44,281 nucleotides of DNA, taken from contig JAPYWU010000001.1 in assembly GCA_028276205.1 (NCBI GenBank), positions 1 through 44,281 of the forward strand, written 5' to 3'. The stretch's first letter is position 1. Each line of letters starts with the position of its first letter. Under the pieces are notes generated by a model, which did no database searches, was not told where the DNA came from, and worked only from the letters and a program-made list of their open reading frames with translations. Source of the DNA: Dictyoglomaceae bacterium (GTDB lineage: Bacteria; Dictyoglomota; Dictyoglomia; Dictyoglomales; Dictyoglomaceae). Position numbers and translations under genes: made by a program. Below, piece after piece: positions 1 through 9,012 of this stretch.

Positions 1-168
1 TCTAAGATTTTTGAAAGATTTTATAAATTGGATAAGTCAAGAAGTAGTAAGGGATATGGACTTGGCCTTTCTCTTGCTAAAAAGCTTTCAGACGTGGCAG
101 GTCTTGAAATAGATGTGGAAAGTAAAGAAGGAGAGGGAAGTACGTTCTACATAGAGAGGAGAAAATAG
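1..168 (+). CDS. Sensor histidine kinase, C-terminal end (partial)
   Basis: The first frame is open from base 1 to a TAG at 166-168 and gives the last 55 residues of a histidine kinase ATPase domain. Visible are the F-box-like FERFYKLDKSRS, the G2 box GYGLGLSLAKKL and the final GEGSTFYI strand that closes HATPase_c domains. The sensor, transmembrane and dimerisation parts lie upstream of the window, so the signal sensed cannot be inferred. A lipoprotein gene starts five bases after the stop, so the two may be co-transcribed. Confidence 0.9.
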   Translation, partial: SKIFERFYKLDKSRSSKGYGLGLSLAKKLSDVAGLEIDVESKEGEGSTFYIERRK

Positions 169-173
169 CATTT

Positions 174-755
174 ATGAAAAGAATTTTTATTTTTCTACTT
201 ATTTTGTTGTTTTTTTTATCAGGATGTGCACGTACCGTTACTATAAGGCCAAAAGGATTTTTAAATATAGAAATAGAATTTTACAATCCTATAAGTTTAT
301 ATGATAATAGTAATTACTATGCCCTCATTATTCCGTTTAATAAGGATGGATATATAACTGAAGATAGAGGTACATGGCAAAACTTTGTTTGGTGTGATGG
401 AGATGGAAATACAGTTAACTTTAAATGGGGGAAAAATGGCGATCTGTCAACACTTCAATTATTTTCTTTGGTACATACTCAACTTAAAGGTGTTATTTCA
501 GAAGATAAAACTACTTTGACAATTCAAATTCCATTAGTTGTTTTTGGTGGTTCTATAAGTAGGCTTTATATGAATGTATCTTTATATAAAATTTTAGGAA
601 ATCCATCATATATACAAGATTTAGGGGATTTTCAATGGGTTATTCCCAGGGAAAATATATATATAGATTTAACTAATCCTGTTAGTGGAAAGATACTCTA
701 TGAAGAATATTCTTTAAATCAGGCAGTGAGTCACATAAAAATATGGTTAGAGTAA
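174..755 (+). CDS. Small lipoprotein of unknown function
   Basis: A 193-residue protein with a lipoprotein signal peptide: MKRIF, a hydrophobic run, then the lipobox LSGC with Cys18 as the likely lipidated residue. The mature part is beta-rich, with no domain I recognise and no further cysteine cluster. An AGGAG lies about 12 bases before the ATG, a little far. Its end overlaps the start of lnt by 13 bases, so it is probably translated together with the enzyme that N-acylates lipoproteins and with the Lpt genes. That context suggests an envelope role, but this is inference only. Confidence 0.75.
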   Translation: MKRIFIFLLILLFFLSGCARTVTIRPKGFLNIEIEFYNPISLYDNSNYYALIIPFNKDGYITEDRGTWQNFVWCDGDGNTVNFKWGKNGDLSTLQLFSLVHTQLKGVISEDKTTLTIQIPLVVFGGSISRLYMNVSLYKILGNPSYIQDLGDFQWVIPRENIYIDLTNPVSGKILYEEYSLNQAVSHIKIWLE

Positions 756-2185
756 ATAAGTTTAAAATTTTTATATATCTTTTTATATCTGCACTATTCT
801 ATATTCTTTCTTTTCCTCCTTTTAATTTTTCTTTTCTTATCTTTTTTACCCTTGTACCTCTTTTTTCTATTCTTCCTGAAATTACTCAAAAGAAGGCTTT
901 TATTTTAGGTTTTTTATATGGAATTGGATTTAACAGTGTTAACTTTTATTGGATACCAAGCTTAGTATCTCATTTTACAAGTATAGGTCTATCCATATTT
1001 GTATATCTTCTTCTTATTATTTATCTTTCTATATATTATGGAATTTTTCTTTGGGGTGTAAAAAGAAAAGAGAATTCTATATTTTTTCCAGCCTTTTTTA
1101 TGGTATTTATACAATGGATTAGATCCCATGGTCCCCTTGCTTTTAATTGGGGATCATTTGGAGAGCCTTTAGTTCATATTTATCCTCTTCTTCAATGGGC
1201 AAGTGTATTTGGCGAATTGGGCTTAGTTTTTTTAGTTGTCTTAGTTAATACTATAATAGCAAGATTTAAGGAATTAGATTTTAGAAGAAAGATTTCTTTT
1301 ATTTTGGTGTTTATATCTTTATTTTTTGTTGGATTTTTTTTAGGCAGAAGAGATTATAATTCATTTATAAAGGTTGGAGCTGTACAAGGAAGTTATGACA
1401 GCTTTTCCAAATATTTTTATACTAATATTTATGACCAATTCAAAGTTCATAAAGATCTAACATTAAATCTTCCTGATAATTTGGATTTGGTGGTATGGGC
1501 AGAGAGTGTACTTTTTTGCTATCTAAATCATTCTCCTATATATCTCAAGGAGTTGAGAGAGCTTGCAGAGCTTAAAAATACTAATCTTCTTTTAGGATCC
1601 TTGGAGATGAACGGAAGAAATATTTATAATTCTGCATATCTCATAACAAAGGATGGAAGATATGATGTGCATAGGAAGGCACAACTTGTGCCTTTTGTTG
1701 AGGAAGTTCCTTTTCCTTTCAATTATATAATCCCAGAGTATTTTAGAGGGCTTGTTGGGAATTATAGTAGGGGACCTGGTTTTTATCCTTTATCTATTGA
1801 TGGGGAAAATATAGGTGTACTTATATGTTTTGAATCTTTATTCTCAGATCCATCAAGATTACTTTCTCAAAGACATAGTGATATGATTGTGGTCATAACA
1901 AATGATGGGTGGTTTCAGGGGACACCAGCAGTATATCAGCATAAGAATCAATCTCTTCTAAGAGGGGTAGAAAATAGGAAACCTATAATTCAGGTAGCAA
2001 ATACGGGGATAACATTTTTTGCGGATCCTTATGGTAGTATTATAAAAGAGACAAAAGAAGGGGAAAAAGTGGCTATTTATGGTGAAGTTCCAAAAGGTGG
2101 TTTTTCTCTCTATACCTTTTGGGGTGATATTCCTCTATTTTTAGGATTTTTAATATTTCTTTTGATAAAATTGATTAAAGAATGA
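743..2185 (+). CDS. lnt: Apolipoprotein N-acyltransferase
   Basis: Lnt transfers the third acyl chain to the N-terminal cysteine of lipoproteins at the inner membrane. The 480 residues show about six N-terminal membrane segments (roughly residues 8-200), a nitrilase-fold domain (about 205-450) and a last membrane helix (about 455-475). The catalytic Glu-Lys-Cys set is visible: Glu254 in VVWAES, Lys312 in HRKAQLVPF and Cys362 in VLICFESLF. The motif GPLAFNWGSFGEPL, typical of the family, lies near residue 130. Its overlaps with the lipoprotein upstream and lptC downstream place it in the envelope operon. Confidence 0.92.
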   Translation: MVRVNKFKIFIYLFISALFYILSFPPFNFSFLIFFTLVPLFSILPEITQKKAFILGFLYGIGFNSVNFYWIPSLVSHFTSIGLSIFVYLLLIIYLSIYYGIFLWGVKRKENSIFFPAFFMVFIQWIRSHGPLAFNWGSFGEPLVHIYPLLQWASVFGELGLVFLVVLVNTIIARFKELDFRRKISFILVFISLFFVGFFLGRRDYNSFIKVGAVQGSYDSFSKYFYTNIYDQFKVHKDLTLNLPDNLDLVVWAESVLFCYLNHSPIYLKELRELAELKNTNLLLGSLEMNGRNIYNSAYLITKDGRYDVHRKAQLVPFVEEVPFPFNYIIPEYFRGLVGNYSRGPGFYPLSIDGENIGVLICFESLFSDPSRLLSQRHSDMIVVITNDGWFQGTPAVYQHKNQSLLRGVENRKPIIQVANTGITFFADPYGSIIKETKEGEKVAIYGEVPKGGFSLYTFWGDIPLFLGFLIFLLIKLIKE

Positions 2186-2727
2186 GAAGGACAATTTTTC
2201 TTAGTATATTGTTATTGATGGTTCTTATTGTTTGGGGAGGAAGTTATTATCTTTTCCCCCCACAAAAGGAAGAAGTGACATCTAATTATGAAAAGCCTGG
2301 TATTTATGCAAAGAAGGTACATTTGAAGGGTAGAGATAAGGGAAATCTGAGTTGGGAGATCTCTGCTGATAATTTAAATATTGATTTAAATTATAGAAAA
2401 TTTCTTTTTGAGGGTAATATAGATGGTAAAGTATACAGAGATAACAAAGTATCTTTGCATATAAAAACTGGTAAGGCAGAGGTAGATAGGGATAAAAAGA
2501 TAATGAAAATACCAGATAGATTATATTTTGAAACTGAGGATGGTTATGTGGGTGAGGCAGAAGAAGGAGTATGGTACTTTGATACAGGGGAATTTGTTAG
2601 TACAAAGGGAAGAGTTAGATTTGAGAAAAAAGGGGAGTTTAAGGCAGAGGCAGACATTTTTAGGTTTGATTCTAAGGAAGGAAAAGCTGATTTTGAGGGT
2701 AATGTGGTGATAGAAGTATTATATTAA
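2182..2727 (+). CDS. lptC: LptC-like lipopolysaccharide export protein
   Basis: A 181-residue protein with one N-terminal membrane anchor (about residues 4-24), then a beta-rich domain with the repeated pattern of LptC/LptA/OstA folds: SWEISADNLNID, FLFEGNIDGKVYRD, KADFEGNVVIEV. LptC links the inner-membrane LptBFG transporter to the periplasmic LptA bridge. The ATG overlaps the lnt stop as ATGA. It is followed by an LptA-like gene, an LptF/G permease and LptD, which makes the family assignment firm although sequence identity in LptC is always low. Confidence 0.8.
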   Translation: MRRTIFLSILLLMVLIVWGGSYYLFPPQKEEVTSNYEKPGIYAKKVHLKGRDKGNLSWEISADNLNIDLNYRKFLFEGNIDGKVYRDNKVSLHIKTGKAEVDRDKKIMKIPDRLYFETEDGYVGEAEEGVWYFDTGEFVSTKGRVRFEKKGEFKAEADIFRFDSKEGKADFEGNVVIEVLY

Positions 2728-2742
2728 GAAGGGAGGAAAAAC

Positions 2743-3390
2743 ATGAAAAAGATAGTTGGTATTTTATTAATTTTTTTACTAATTATAGGGATTGGGTTTT
2801 CACAAACAAAAACTCCTATTAAGATTTCCGCCCAAAAAATATCATATGATTTTGGGAAAAAGGTAACTCGAGCAGAGGGAAATGTTACTGTCATATATAA
2901 ACCTGGACAGGATGATGAGACAAGGATTACAAGTACATTGATATTTTATAATCAAGATACCAGTATTGTGGAAGCTCCAGGGAAAGTAAGTATTACTCAA
3001 AAAGATTTATCTATTGTTGGAGAGGATTTAAAAGTAGATCTTAAAAAGGAGACTGTGGAGTTAAAGAAAAATGTAAATGTGGTTTTGCAGAGAAAAAGTG
3101 GAGAGAAAATAGAGATTACAAAACTTTTTTCTCAGGGAATAGTTTACTCCTTAAAGAATAAAACAGGAAGTTTAACTGGAAGCGTAAGAATTGAGAGGGA
3201 AGATCTTATAGTAACTGCAAGTAATGCTGATTTTGATACGGATAAAGAGATTTATACCTTTTTAGATAATGTAAAGATGCTGGATAGTGATAAGAATGAA
3301 ATAAATTGTAAAAAGCTTGTGGTATATGTAAAGGATAAGAGGGTTGAGGCAGAAGGCAACATAGATACTACCTTTTACGTAAAAGAATGA
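2743..3390 (+). CDS. lptA: LptA/OstA-like periplasmic bridge protein
   Basis: A 215-residue secreted protein: signal peptide MKKIVGILLIFLLIIGIGFS, then an OstA-type beta-jellyroll with the characteristic KISAQKISYDFGKKVTRAEG opening and repeated strand units. The family carries lipopolysaccharide across the periplasm between LptC and LptD. An AGGAGG-type site (aagggaggaaaac) precedes the ATG. The gene overlaps the permease downstream by 4 bases (ATGA). It could be called a second LptC/OstA-domain protein, but length, signal peptide and position favour LptA. Confidence 0.82.
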   Translation: MKKIVGILLIFLLIIGIGFSQTKTPIKISAQKISYDFGKKVTRAEGNVTVIYKPGQDDETRITSTLIFYNQDTSIVEAPGKVSITQKDLSIVGEDLKVDLKKETVELKKNVNVVLQRKSGEKIEITKLFSQGIVYSLKNKTGSLTGSVRIEREDLIVTASNADFDTDKEIYTFLDNVKMLDSDKNEINCKKLVVYVKDKRVEAEGNIDTTFYVKE

Positions 3391-4478
3391 TAAGAATAAA
3401 GACTTATCACAAGTATGTATTAAGTGAATTATTAGGACCCTTCTTCTTGGGAATATTTGGATTTATATTAGTAATGCTAATCCAAATACTTTATGAATTT
3501 TCTGATTTTATTATTTTAAGAAGGGTCAGTTTAGAGGTAGTATTGAAACTTCTTTACTATAAGATTCCTTCATTGTTAGTATTTGTAATTCCTGTCTCTC
3601 TTCTTTTTGCTATAATTTTTTCCTTTGGAAGACTTATGAGAGACGGTGAGATATTTGCTATGAGATGTAGTGGAATTTATTTTTACTCTCTAACTATTGT
3701 ACCCCTTTTGTTTTCTCTGTTACTTTCCATTATTCTTTGGCTTTTTACCTATTCTCTTATTCCAGAATCTAATTTTCGGGCAAATAAATTGATTCAGAAA
3801 TACTTTTTCTTAAATCCCGCTCCTGTAAAAGGTGAAAATGTGTTTTTTCATGATGAAGAGGGAAGATATTATTACGTTAAAAAAATTATAGAGAGCAGTA
3901 ATAAAATGGAAGATGTACTTGTATATGATACCTCAAATTCTAATAAGATTCCTGTGATTTATACTGCAAAGGAAGCTATTTGGAGTAGAGATTCTCTTAT
4001 ATTGAAAAATGGTATAGTTCATTATTTAGGAGAGGATTTCTTTGTGGCATGGGAGGGAAATTTTGAGGAGTTTAAGATAAATCTTCCTCAAGATTTTATG
4101 CTGATCTTTTATAGAGATAGAACTCCTCAAGAGATGCCTACCAATGAACTTAAGAAAAGGATTGAAGTTTATAGAAAATCGGGAATATCTGCCAGATCCT
4201 ATCTTGTGGAGGATTACTTAAGGATTGCTCAAAGTGTGGCATTACCTATATTTGCTCTCCTTGGGTTTAGTGTCATCCTTCTTACAGGAAGGGGAGGAAG
4301 ACTTTGGGGAACTGCCTTTAGTATTATTATTGCTTTCTTTTATTATGGGTTCAATATTATTGCTCGATCCTTGGGAGAGCATGCTGTTTTTTCTCCTTTT
4401 ATCTCCGCATGGTTACCTAATATTACCTTGGGAAGTATCAGTTTAGGAGTATTTATATGGAAGATAAGAAAATGGTAA
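3387..4478 (+). CDS. LptF/LptG-family permease
   Basis: A 363-residue YjgP/YjgQ-family inner-membrane permease. It has three membrane helices near the start (about residues 12-115), a periplasmic beta-domain (about 135-265), then three helices (about 275-360). The opening RIKTYHKYVLSELLGPFFLGIFG and MRDGEIFAMRCSGI (cytoplasmic coupling segment) are family hallmarks. LptF and LptG normally form a heterodimer with the ATPase LptB. Only one permease gene and no lptB are in this window, so the partner lies elsewhere or the permease pairs with itself. Confidence 0.88.
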   Translation: MIRIKTYHKYVLSELLGPFFLGIFGFILVMLIQILYEFSDFIILRRVSLEVVLKLLYYKIPSLLVFVIPVSLLFAIIFSFGRLMRDGEIFAMRCSGIYFYSLTIVPLLFSLLLSIILWLFTYSLIPESNFRANKLIQKYFFLNPAPVKGENVFFHDEEGRYYYVKKIIESSNKMEDVLVYDTSNSNKIPVIYTAKEAIWSRDSLILKNGIVHYLGEDFFVAWEGNFEEFKINLPQDFMLIFYRDRTPQEMPTNELKKRIEVYRKSGISARSYLVEDYLRIAQSVALPIFALLGFSVILLTGRGGRLWGTAFSIIIAFFYYGFNIIARSLGEHAVFSPFISAWLPNITLGSISLGVFIWKIRKW

Positions 4479-6580
4479 AAAGATTAGTTTTTATTGCTAT
4501 AATTCTATTTTTTATCTTAAATATAGCTTTTGCTGAAACTCCTTGGAAAATCAAGGCAGAAAAAATATCCTTTAATTGGGAAACTCAATTTTTTGAAGCA
4601 GAAGGTAATGTGGAGTTTTCAGGTAAAGATATATTAATTAGGGCAGATAGATTAGAGGGTAGTATAAGAGAAGCCTCATTTAAAGCAGAAGGTAATATTT
4701 ATTTTAAAGATAAAGAGGGAGAGTTTTTTGCAGAAAATATAGAATACTTTTATAGGGAAGAGAAAGCTACTATAAAAAATGTGAAATTAAGATATAATGC
4801 TCCAGAATCTAAGGAAAAAATATATATTAAAGGAGAGAATTTGGATTGGAAGAAAGGTAATGTATCTCTTAAAAAAGGTAATTTTACTACTTGTTCTTAT
4901 GAAAATCCTCATTATTTCCTTTCTGCATCTCAAATTGAATATTATCCCAATGATAGGATAGTCTTTATTAATGTGATTTTCTTTTTAAGGTTCCCATATC
5001 CTGCTTTTTATCTACCAATTTTTTATGTTCCCTACTATGTAATCCCTCTTACTAAGGAGCCATCTCCCTTCCCTCAGATCGGTTATGATTCTACTCTTGG
5101 ATTATATCTTACCTATCCCTTTACATATAATCTTTTTGGGCTTCCTGGTGTTCTTACCTTCCTTATATCTCAAAATCAAGGGATTAAATTTTCTCTATCT
5201 CAAAAATATAGTTTTCCAAATCTTTCTGGAAATATAAATGCTCACTACCTTTATAATTATAATTTTAATACCGATGAATTAAAATTTAATATTACTGGTA
5301 AATATGCTCTTCCTTCTCTTTCATTAAACTTTAATTCTCTATATCTCTCTTATCCTTATTCTGGTAATTATTCTCTGCAAAATTCAGTTAATGTAACCTA
5401 TGCCTCTGGTATATTAAGAACTAATATTTTTGGTACTTGGAATAATAATCCTAACTTTGATAATAAAGGGGTAAATATTAATACAACTCTTGATTTCAAC
5501 AAAAATCTAAAACTTCAGTCCGATATAAGATACAACAATCTCTCTTATACCTTAGGAAGTATTCAGGAGGATTTACAGGGAAATATTAATCTTGATTATA
5601 ACGATACTATTCAAAGATTTTATATATATGCCAATGAAAGATGGACTAATACTACAGATTTGCTATTAAAGAAGGTACCAGAATTTTATTATAGTAGAAA
5701 ATTATCCCTTTTAAATATTCCATCAAAGCTGGAATTACTTTTGGGAAATTATATTGAGCCAGGTATTCCTTTTACTATCAATACATGGAAAATAGGATTT
5801 TCTTTAACCTTATCTCCTAACTTATCATTTTCCATAGAAAAGATCTCTTCCAATCTTGGTTTTAGACAAGAATTCTATGGTACTCAAGATGCACGCTATC
5901 TTTTATTTGGAAATGTAAGTTATAGCTATAGACTTTTATCTTTAATTTCAGGATCTTTAAATTACAATTTTCAATGGTTAGGAAAAGATATTGTAACTGG
6001 GGATTCTGGAAATACTCCTTTTTATTTTGATTATTTAACCAATATTAATAATATAAGTGCACAAACTACTATTGGAAGCCCCAATATAAATTTATCCTTA
6101 CAGCAAGGCTATAATTTTATTAATAATACTCCCACCCCTTTATCTATTTCAGGGATATTAAAAATGGGAAATGTGGCAACTCTTTCTGCCAAAACTTCTT
6201 ACCTTTGGAATACTCAAACATTTACCTCTATTTTTATCCAAGGTAGTTTTCAGAATCCAAACTTTTATTTTTCTTTTGGTGGGCTATATGATTTAAATGC
6301 TAACATGATTAAAAGGGTAGATTATAGATTGGGAATAAATATAACGGGGGATTGGCATTATGCTGGTAAACTTAGTCTTTTAGGTTATTATCTACCCACC
6401 TTAGGAAATACCTTTTACTCTCTCTCCTTAGAGAAGGATCTTCATTGTTTTAATATGAAAGCTACATATTATTTTGCTACCCAAAGTTTTCAATTTAGCA
6501 TATATCTCAAGGCATTTCCTTCAAAAGGATTGGAGCTTACAAGTAGACCTGAAGGATTTACGTTGTTACCAAGTTTTTAA
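4457..6580 (+). CDS. lptD: LptD-like outer-membrane assembly protein
   Basis: A 707-residue protein with a signal peptide ending near AFAETPWKI, an N-terminal OstA jellyroll (about residues 30-170, with the FEAEGNVEFSGKDILIRADR pattern) and a long beta-barrel rich in Tyr, Asn and Ser with alternating strands (about 190-707). This matches LptD, the outer-membrane translocon for lipopolysaccharide. AGGAG at 4445-4449 fits the ATG at 4457, giving a 22-base overlap with the permease; a second Met six codons in is possible. It implies a true outer membrane with an Lpt route; the exported glycolipid is not shown by the sequence. Confidence 0.85.
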   Translation: MEDKKMVKRLVFIAIILFFILNIAFAETPWKIKAEKISFNWETQFFEAEGNVEFSGKDILIRADRLEGSIREASFKAEGNIYFKDKEGEFFAENIEYFYREEKATIKNVKLRYNAPESKEKIYIKGENLDWKKGNVSLKKGNFTTCSYENPHYFLSASQIEYYPNDRIVFINVIFFLRFPYPAFYLPIFYVPYYVIPLTKEPSPFPQIGYDSTLGLYLTYPFTYNLFGLPGVLTFLISQNQGIKFSLSQKYSFPNLSGNINAHYLYNYNFNTDELKFNITGKYALPSLSLNFNSLYLSYPYSGNYSLQNSVNVTYASGILRTNIFGTWNNNPNFDNKGVNINTTLDFNKNLKLQSDIRYNNLSYTLGSIQEDLQGNINLDYNDTIQRFYIYANERWTNTTDLLLKKVPEFYYSRKLSLLNIPSKLELLLGNYIEPGIPFTINTWKIGFSLTLSPNLSFSIEKISSNLGFRQEFYGTQDARYLLFGNVSYSYRLLSLISGSLNYNFQWLGKDIVTGDSGNTPFYFDYLTNINNISAQTTIGSPNINLSLQQGYNFINNTPTPLSISGILKMGNVATLSAKTSYLWNTQTFTSIFIQGSFQNPNFYFSFGGLYDLNANMIKRVDYRLGINITGDWHYAGKLSLLGYYLPTLGNTFYSLSLEKDLHCFNMKATYYFATQSFQFSIYLKAFPSKGLELTSRPEGFTLLPSF

Positions 6581-6609
6581 TAGAAATACTTGCAGTTTTT
6601 TGATATAAT
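6581..6609 (+). promoter_or_regulatory. Extended -10 promoter of the rubredoxin gene
   Basis: TGATATAAT at 6601-6609 is an extended -10 element; a weak -35 (TAGAAA, 6581-6586) lies 17 bases upstream. The rubredoxin ribosome binding site AAGGGGG (6634-6640) follows at the expected distance. The promoter starts immediately after the lptD stop and marks a new transcription unit. Confidence 0.6.
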
Positions 6610-6648
6610 TTAAAATTGAAAATAAATTTTAATAAGGGGGTTAAGCTT

Positions 6649-6807
6649 ATGACAAAATATAGATGTGTAGTATGTGGGTACATCTATGATCCAGAGGAAG
6701 GAGATCCTGATGGAAATATTCCACCAGGAACACCTTTTGAAGAGCTTCCCGATGATTGGGTATGTCCTGTTTGTGGCGCTGATAAAAGTATGTTCAAGCC
6801 AGTATAA
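6649..6807 (+). CDS. Rubredoxin
   Basis: A 52-residue rubredoxin that carries one iron on four cysteines: Cys6 and Cys9 in CVVCGY and Cys39 and Cys42 in CPVCGA. The length and the YDPEEGDPDGNIPPGTPF core are standard. The frame is open 11 codons further upstream, but the ATG at 6649 is chosen because AAGGGGG sits eight bases before it and all rubredoxins begin M-x-K-Y-x-C. It is followed ten bases later by a rubredoxin-reductase-like flavoprotein, so the pair probably passes electrons from NADH to oxygen- or peroxide-reducing enzymes. Confidence 0.95.
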   Translation: MTKYRCVVCGYIYDPEEGDPDGNIPPGTPFEELPDDWVCPVCGADKSMFKPV

Positions 6808-6817
6808 GTTATAGCAT

Positions 6818-8002
6818 ATGAGATACCTAATTATTGGTAATGGAGTTTCGGGAATAACTTCAGCAGAATTAATAAGAGAAAGAGATATAGAGTCTGAAAT
6901 AACTGTCATTACAGAAGAAAAATATCCTTATTATGCAAGACCACAACTTATAGAATTTTTAGCTGGAAATATAAAAAAAGAAGAAATTTTCTTTTATACT
7001 GATGAATGGTATAAAAGTAAAAGGATTAATGTAATATTGGAAGAAAGAGTATTAAGGGTAGATATTGCTAAAAAAGAAGTTGAAACGGATAAAGTAAAAT
7101 ATAATTATGATAAACTTCTTGTTGCTTCTGGAGCGAAACCTCAAATACCTCCTCTTGAAAACGTAAATGTAGAGGGTGTTTTTACCCTTAGAAACTTAGA
7201 TGATGCCTTAAATATTCTTTCCTATATAGAGGGAAAAGAAACAGTAATCCTTTTAGGTTGTGGCCTTTTAGGACTCGAGACAGGAAGAGCCTTATATCAA
7301 AGAGGTCTAAAAATTATTGGATTAGAATTTTTCCCAAGACTTTTACCCAGACAGCTTGATGATGAAGGTAGTAAAGTACTACAAAATATTATTCAATCTA
7401 AGTTTGGTTTTAGTTTTTATCTTGGAGTAAAGGCAAAGAAAGTATTGAAAAATAATGAAAAATTTGTAGGAATTGAATTGGAAGATGGCAGAATAATATA
7501 TGGCAATCTTCTTATAATATCTGCAGGGATTATACCAAATGTGGAGTTTGCAAAAAATTCGGGAATAAATGTAAATAAAGGTATAGTTGTAAACAACTAT
7601 ATGGAAACGAATGTGGAAGGGATTTTTGCAGTGGGTGATTGTGTAGAACATCAGGGAAGAATTTATGGAATTATTCCTGCATGTTTGGATCAGGCTAAGG
7701 TAGCTGTAGAAAATATAATGGGTGTAAAAGTAGAATATAAAGGCTCTATTCCTCTTAATTCCTTGAAAGTTACAGGAGTGGACCTTACTTCTATTGGGGA
7801 GATTAATCCAGAGGGAGAAGGATATGAAGTAAAGGTTTATAAGGATAAGGAAGGTTTTTATAGAAAACTGGTTTTTAAGGATGATAAGCTTGTTGGAGCT
7901 ATTCTTCTTGGAGATAAAAGGAAATATGTTAACAAAATTGTAGGTCTAATAAAGAGACAGGAAACTATTGAGGATAAAGAAAAGTTATTATATGAAGAAT
8001 AA
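6818..8002 (+). CDS. NAD(P)H:rubredoxin oxidoreductase-type flavoprotein
   Basis: A 394-residue pyridine-nucleotide-disulfide-oxidoreductase-fold protein. The FAD motif GNGVSGITSAE is at residues 7-17, the NAD motif VILLGCGLLGLETG near 145-158, and the second FAD motif GIFAVGDCVEH near 270. There is no CxxxxC redox disulfide, which fits the rubredoxin/ferredoxin reductase group rather than dihydrolipoamide dehydrogenases. The C-terminal domain resembles NADH:rubredoxin reductase and nitrite-reductase small-domain proteins. Being directly behind rubredoxin makes rubredoxin the likely acceptor. The exact acceptor is inference from context. Confidence 0.82.
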   Translation: MRYLIIGNGVSGITSAELIRERDIESEITVITEEKYPYYARPQLIEFLAGNIKKEEIFFYTDEWYKSKRINVILEERVLRVDIAKKEVETDKVKYNYDKLLVASGAKPQIPPLENVNVEGVFTLRNLDDALNILSYIEGKETVILLGCGLLGLETGRALYQRGLKIIGLEFFPRLLPRQLDDEGSKVLQNIIQSKFGFSFYLGVKAKKVLKNNEKFVGIELEDGRIIYGNLLIISAGIIPNVEFAKNSGINVNKGIVVNNYMETNVEGIFAVGDCVEHQGRIYGIIPACLDQAKVAVENIMGVKVEYKGSIPLNSLKVTGVDLTSIGEINPEGEGYEVKVYKDKEGFYRKLVFKDDKLVGAILLGDKRKYVNKIVGLIKRQETIEDKEKLLYEE

Positions 8003-8055
8003 GATGTAACGAATCAATTCATTAAGATCGTCGTTTTTTTTGGAGGACATAAAAG

Positions 8056-9012
8056 ATGGAAGACTATGAAAAATTTTTGGAAGCATACTCTAATGCTTTG
8101 GTAAAGGTGGTAGAAAAGGTAAGTCCTGCTGTTGTTAATATTGATCTAAGTCAAAGTACTTTTATCCCATTCTTTTTTGGTCCTCAAGAGATTAAAGGCT
8201 TTGCATCTGGATTTATCTTTACTCCTGATGGATATATCCTTACTAATAGTCATGTTACTCACCAAGCTACGAAAATTCAGATAACTCTTTCAGATAGAAG
8301 ATCATATAATGCAGAGCTTGTGGGAGAAGATCCTCAAACAGATCTTTCAGTGCTTAAGATTCCAGAGAAAGATCTTCCTTATCTGGAATTGGGGGATTCT
8401 GATGCTTTAAAGGTTGGTCAGATTGTTCTTGCTATAGGTAATCCCTTAGGATTTGGGCATAGTGTTACAAGTGGGGTAATAAGTGCTTTGGGAAGATCAT
8501 TAAGAAGTTATAGTGGGCATCTTATGGAGAATATTATCCAAACAGATGCATCCCTTAATCCTGGAAGTTCTGGAGGACCCTTAGTGGATATATATGGGAA
8601 AGTTATAGGAGTGAATACAGCAATAATACAAGGTGCTCAAGGAATATGTTTTGCCATTCCTATTAATACAGCAAAATGGGTTGCTGGCCTTCTTATAAAG
8701 GAGGGAAGAGTAAGAAGAAGTTATCTTGGCATAATAGGTCAAAGTGTAATAATTCCAAGAAAATTAAGGGATATGTTAAATTTGAAGCAAGAAGGTGGAG
8801 TATATATTATACGAGTGGCTCCATCAAGTCCTGCCCAGAGAGGAAATTTACAAAGTGGTGATATAATAATTACCGCTGGTAACGAAGTAATAAACAACAT
8901 TGATGATTTACATAGATTTTTGAGTCATACACCACCAAATACTAAGGTTATATTCAAGGTTATAAGGGATGAAAAGATAAGGGAGCTTGAGATAACACTT
9001 GGAAGTGAATGA
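8056..9012 (+). CDS. HtrA/DegP-type serine protease with PDZ domain, no signal peptide
   Basis: A 318-residue trypsin-like protease domain (about residues 15-215) plus one PDZ domain (about 222-316). The catalytic triad is intact: His66 in TNSHVTH, Asp96 in DPQTDLSVL and Ser172 in NPGSSGGPL. Unusually for the family, the protein starts MEDYEKFLEAYSNALVKVVEK with no signal peptide or membrane helix. The start is firm: GGAGGA at 8042-8047 precedes the ATG and stops close the frame just upstream. It may therefore act in the cytoplasm. It overlaps the next gene by 4 bases (ATGA). Confidence 0.9.
   Translation: MEDYEKFLEAYSNALVKVVEKVSPAVVNIDLSQSTFIPFFFGPQEIKGFASGFIFTPDGYILTNSHVTHQATKIQITLSDRRSYNAELVGEDPQTDLSVLKIPEKDLPYLELGDSDALKVGQIVLAIGNPLGFGHSVTSGVISALGRSLRSYSGHLMENIIQTDASLNPGSSGGPLVDIYGKVIGVNTAIIQGAQGICFAIPINTAKWVAGLLIKEGRVRRSYLGIIGQSVIIPRKLRDMLNLKQEGGVYIIRVAPSSPAQRGNLQSGDIIITAGNEVINNIDDLHRFLSHTPPNTKVIFKVIRDEKIRELEITLGSE

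Noticed and set aside
6610..6909. Minus-strand frame over rubredoxin
   Set aside because: It overlaps the well-supported rubredoxin and flavoprotein genes and has no family features.
8003..8055. Possible terminator before htrA (AACGA with TCGTT then T-run)
   Set aside because: The stem is only about five bases with a long loop, and the T-run directly abuts the ribosome site; too weak to call.
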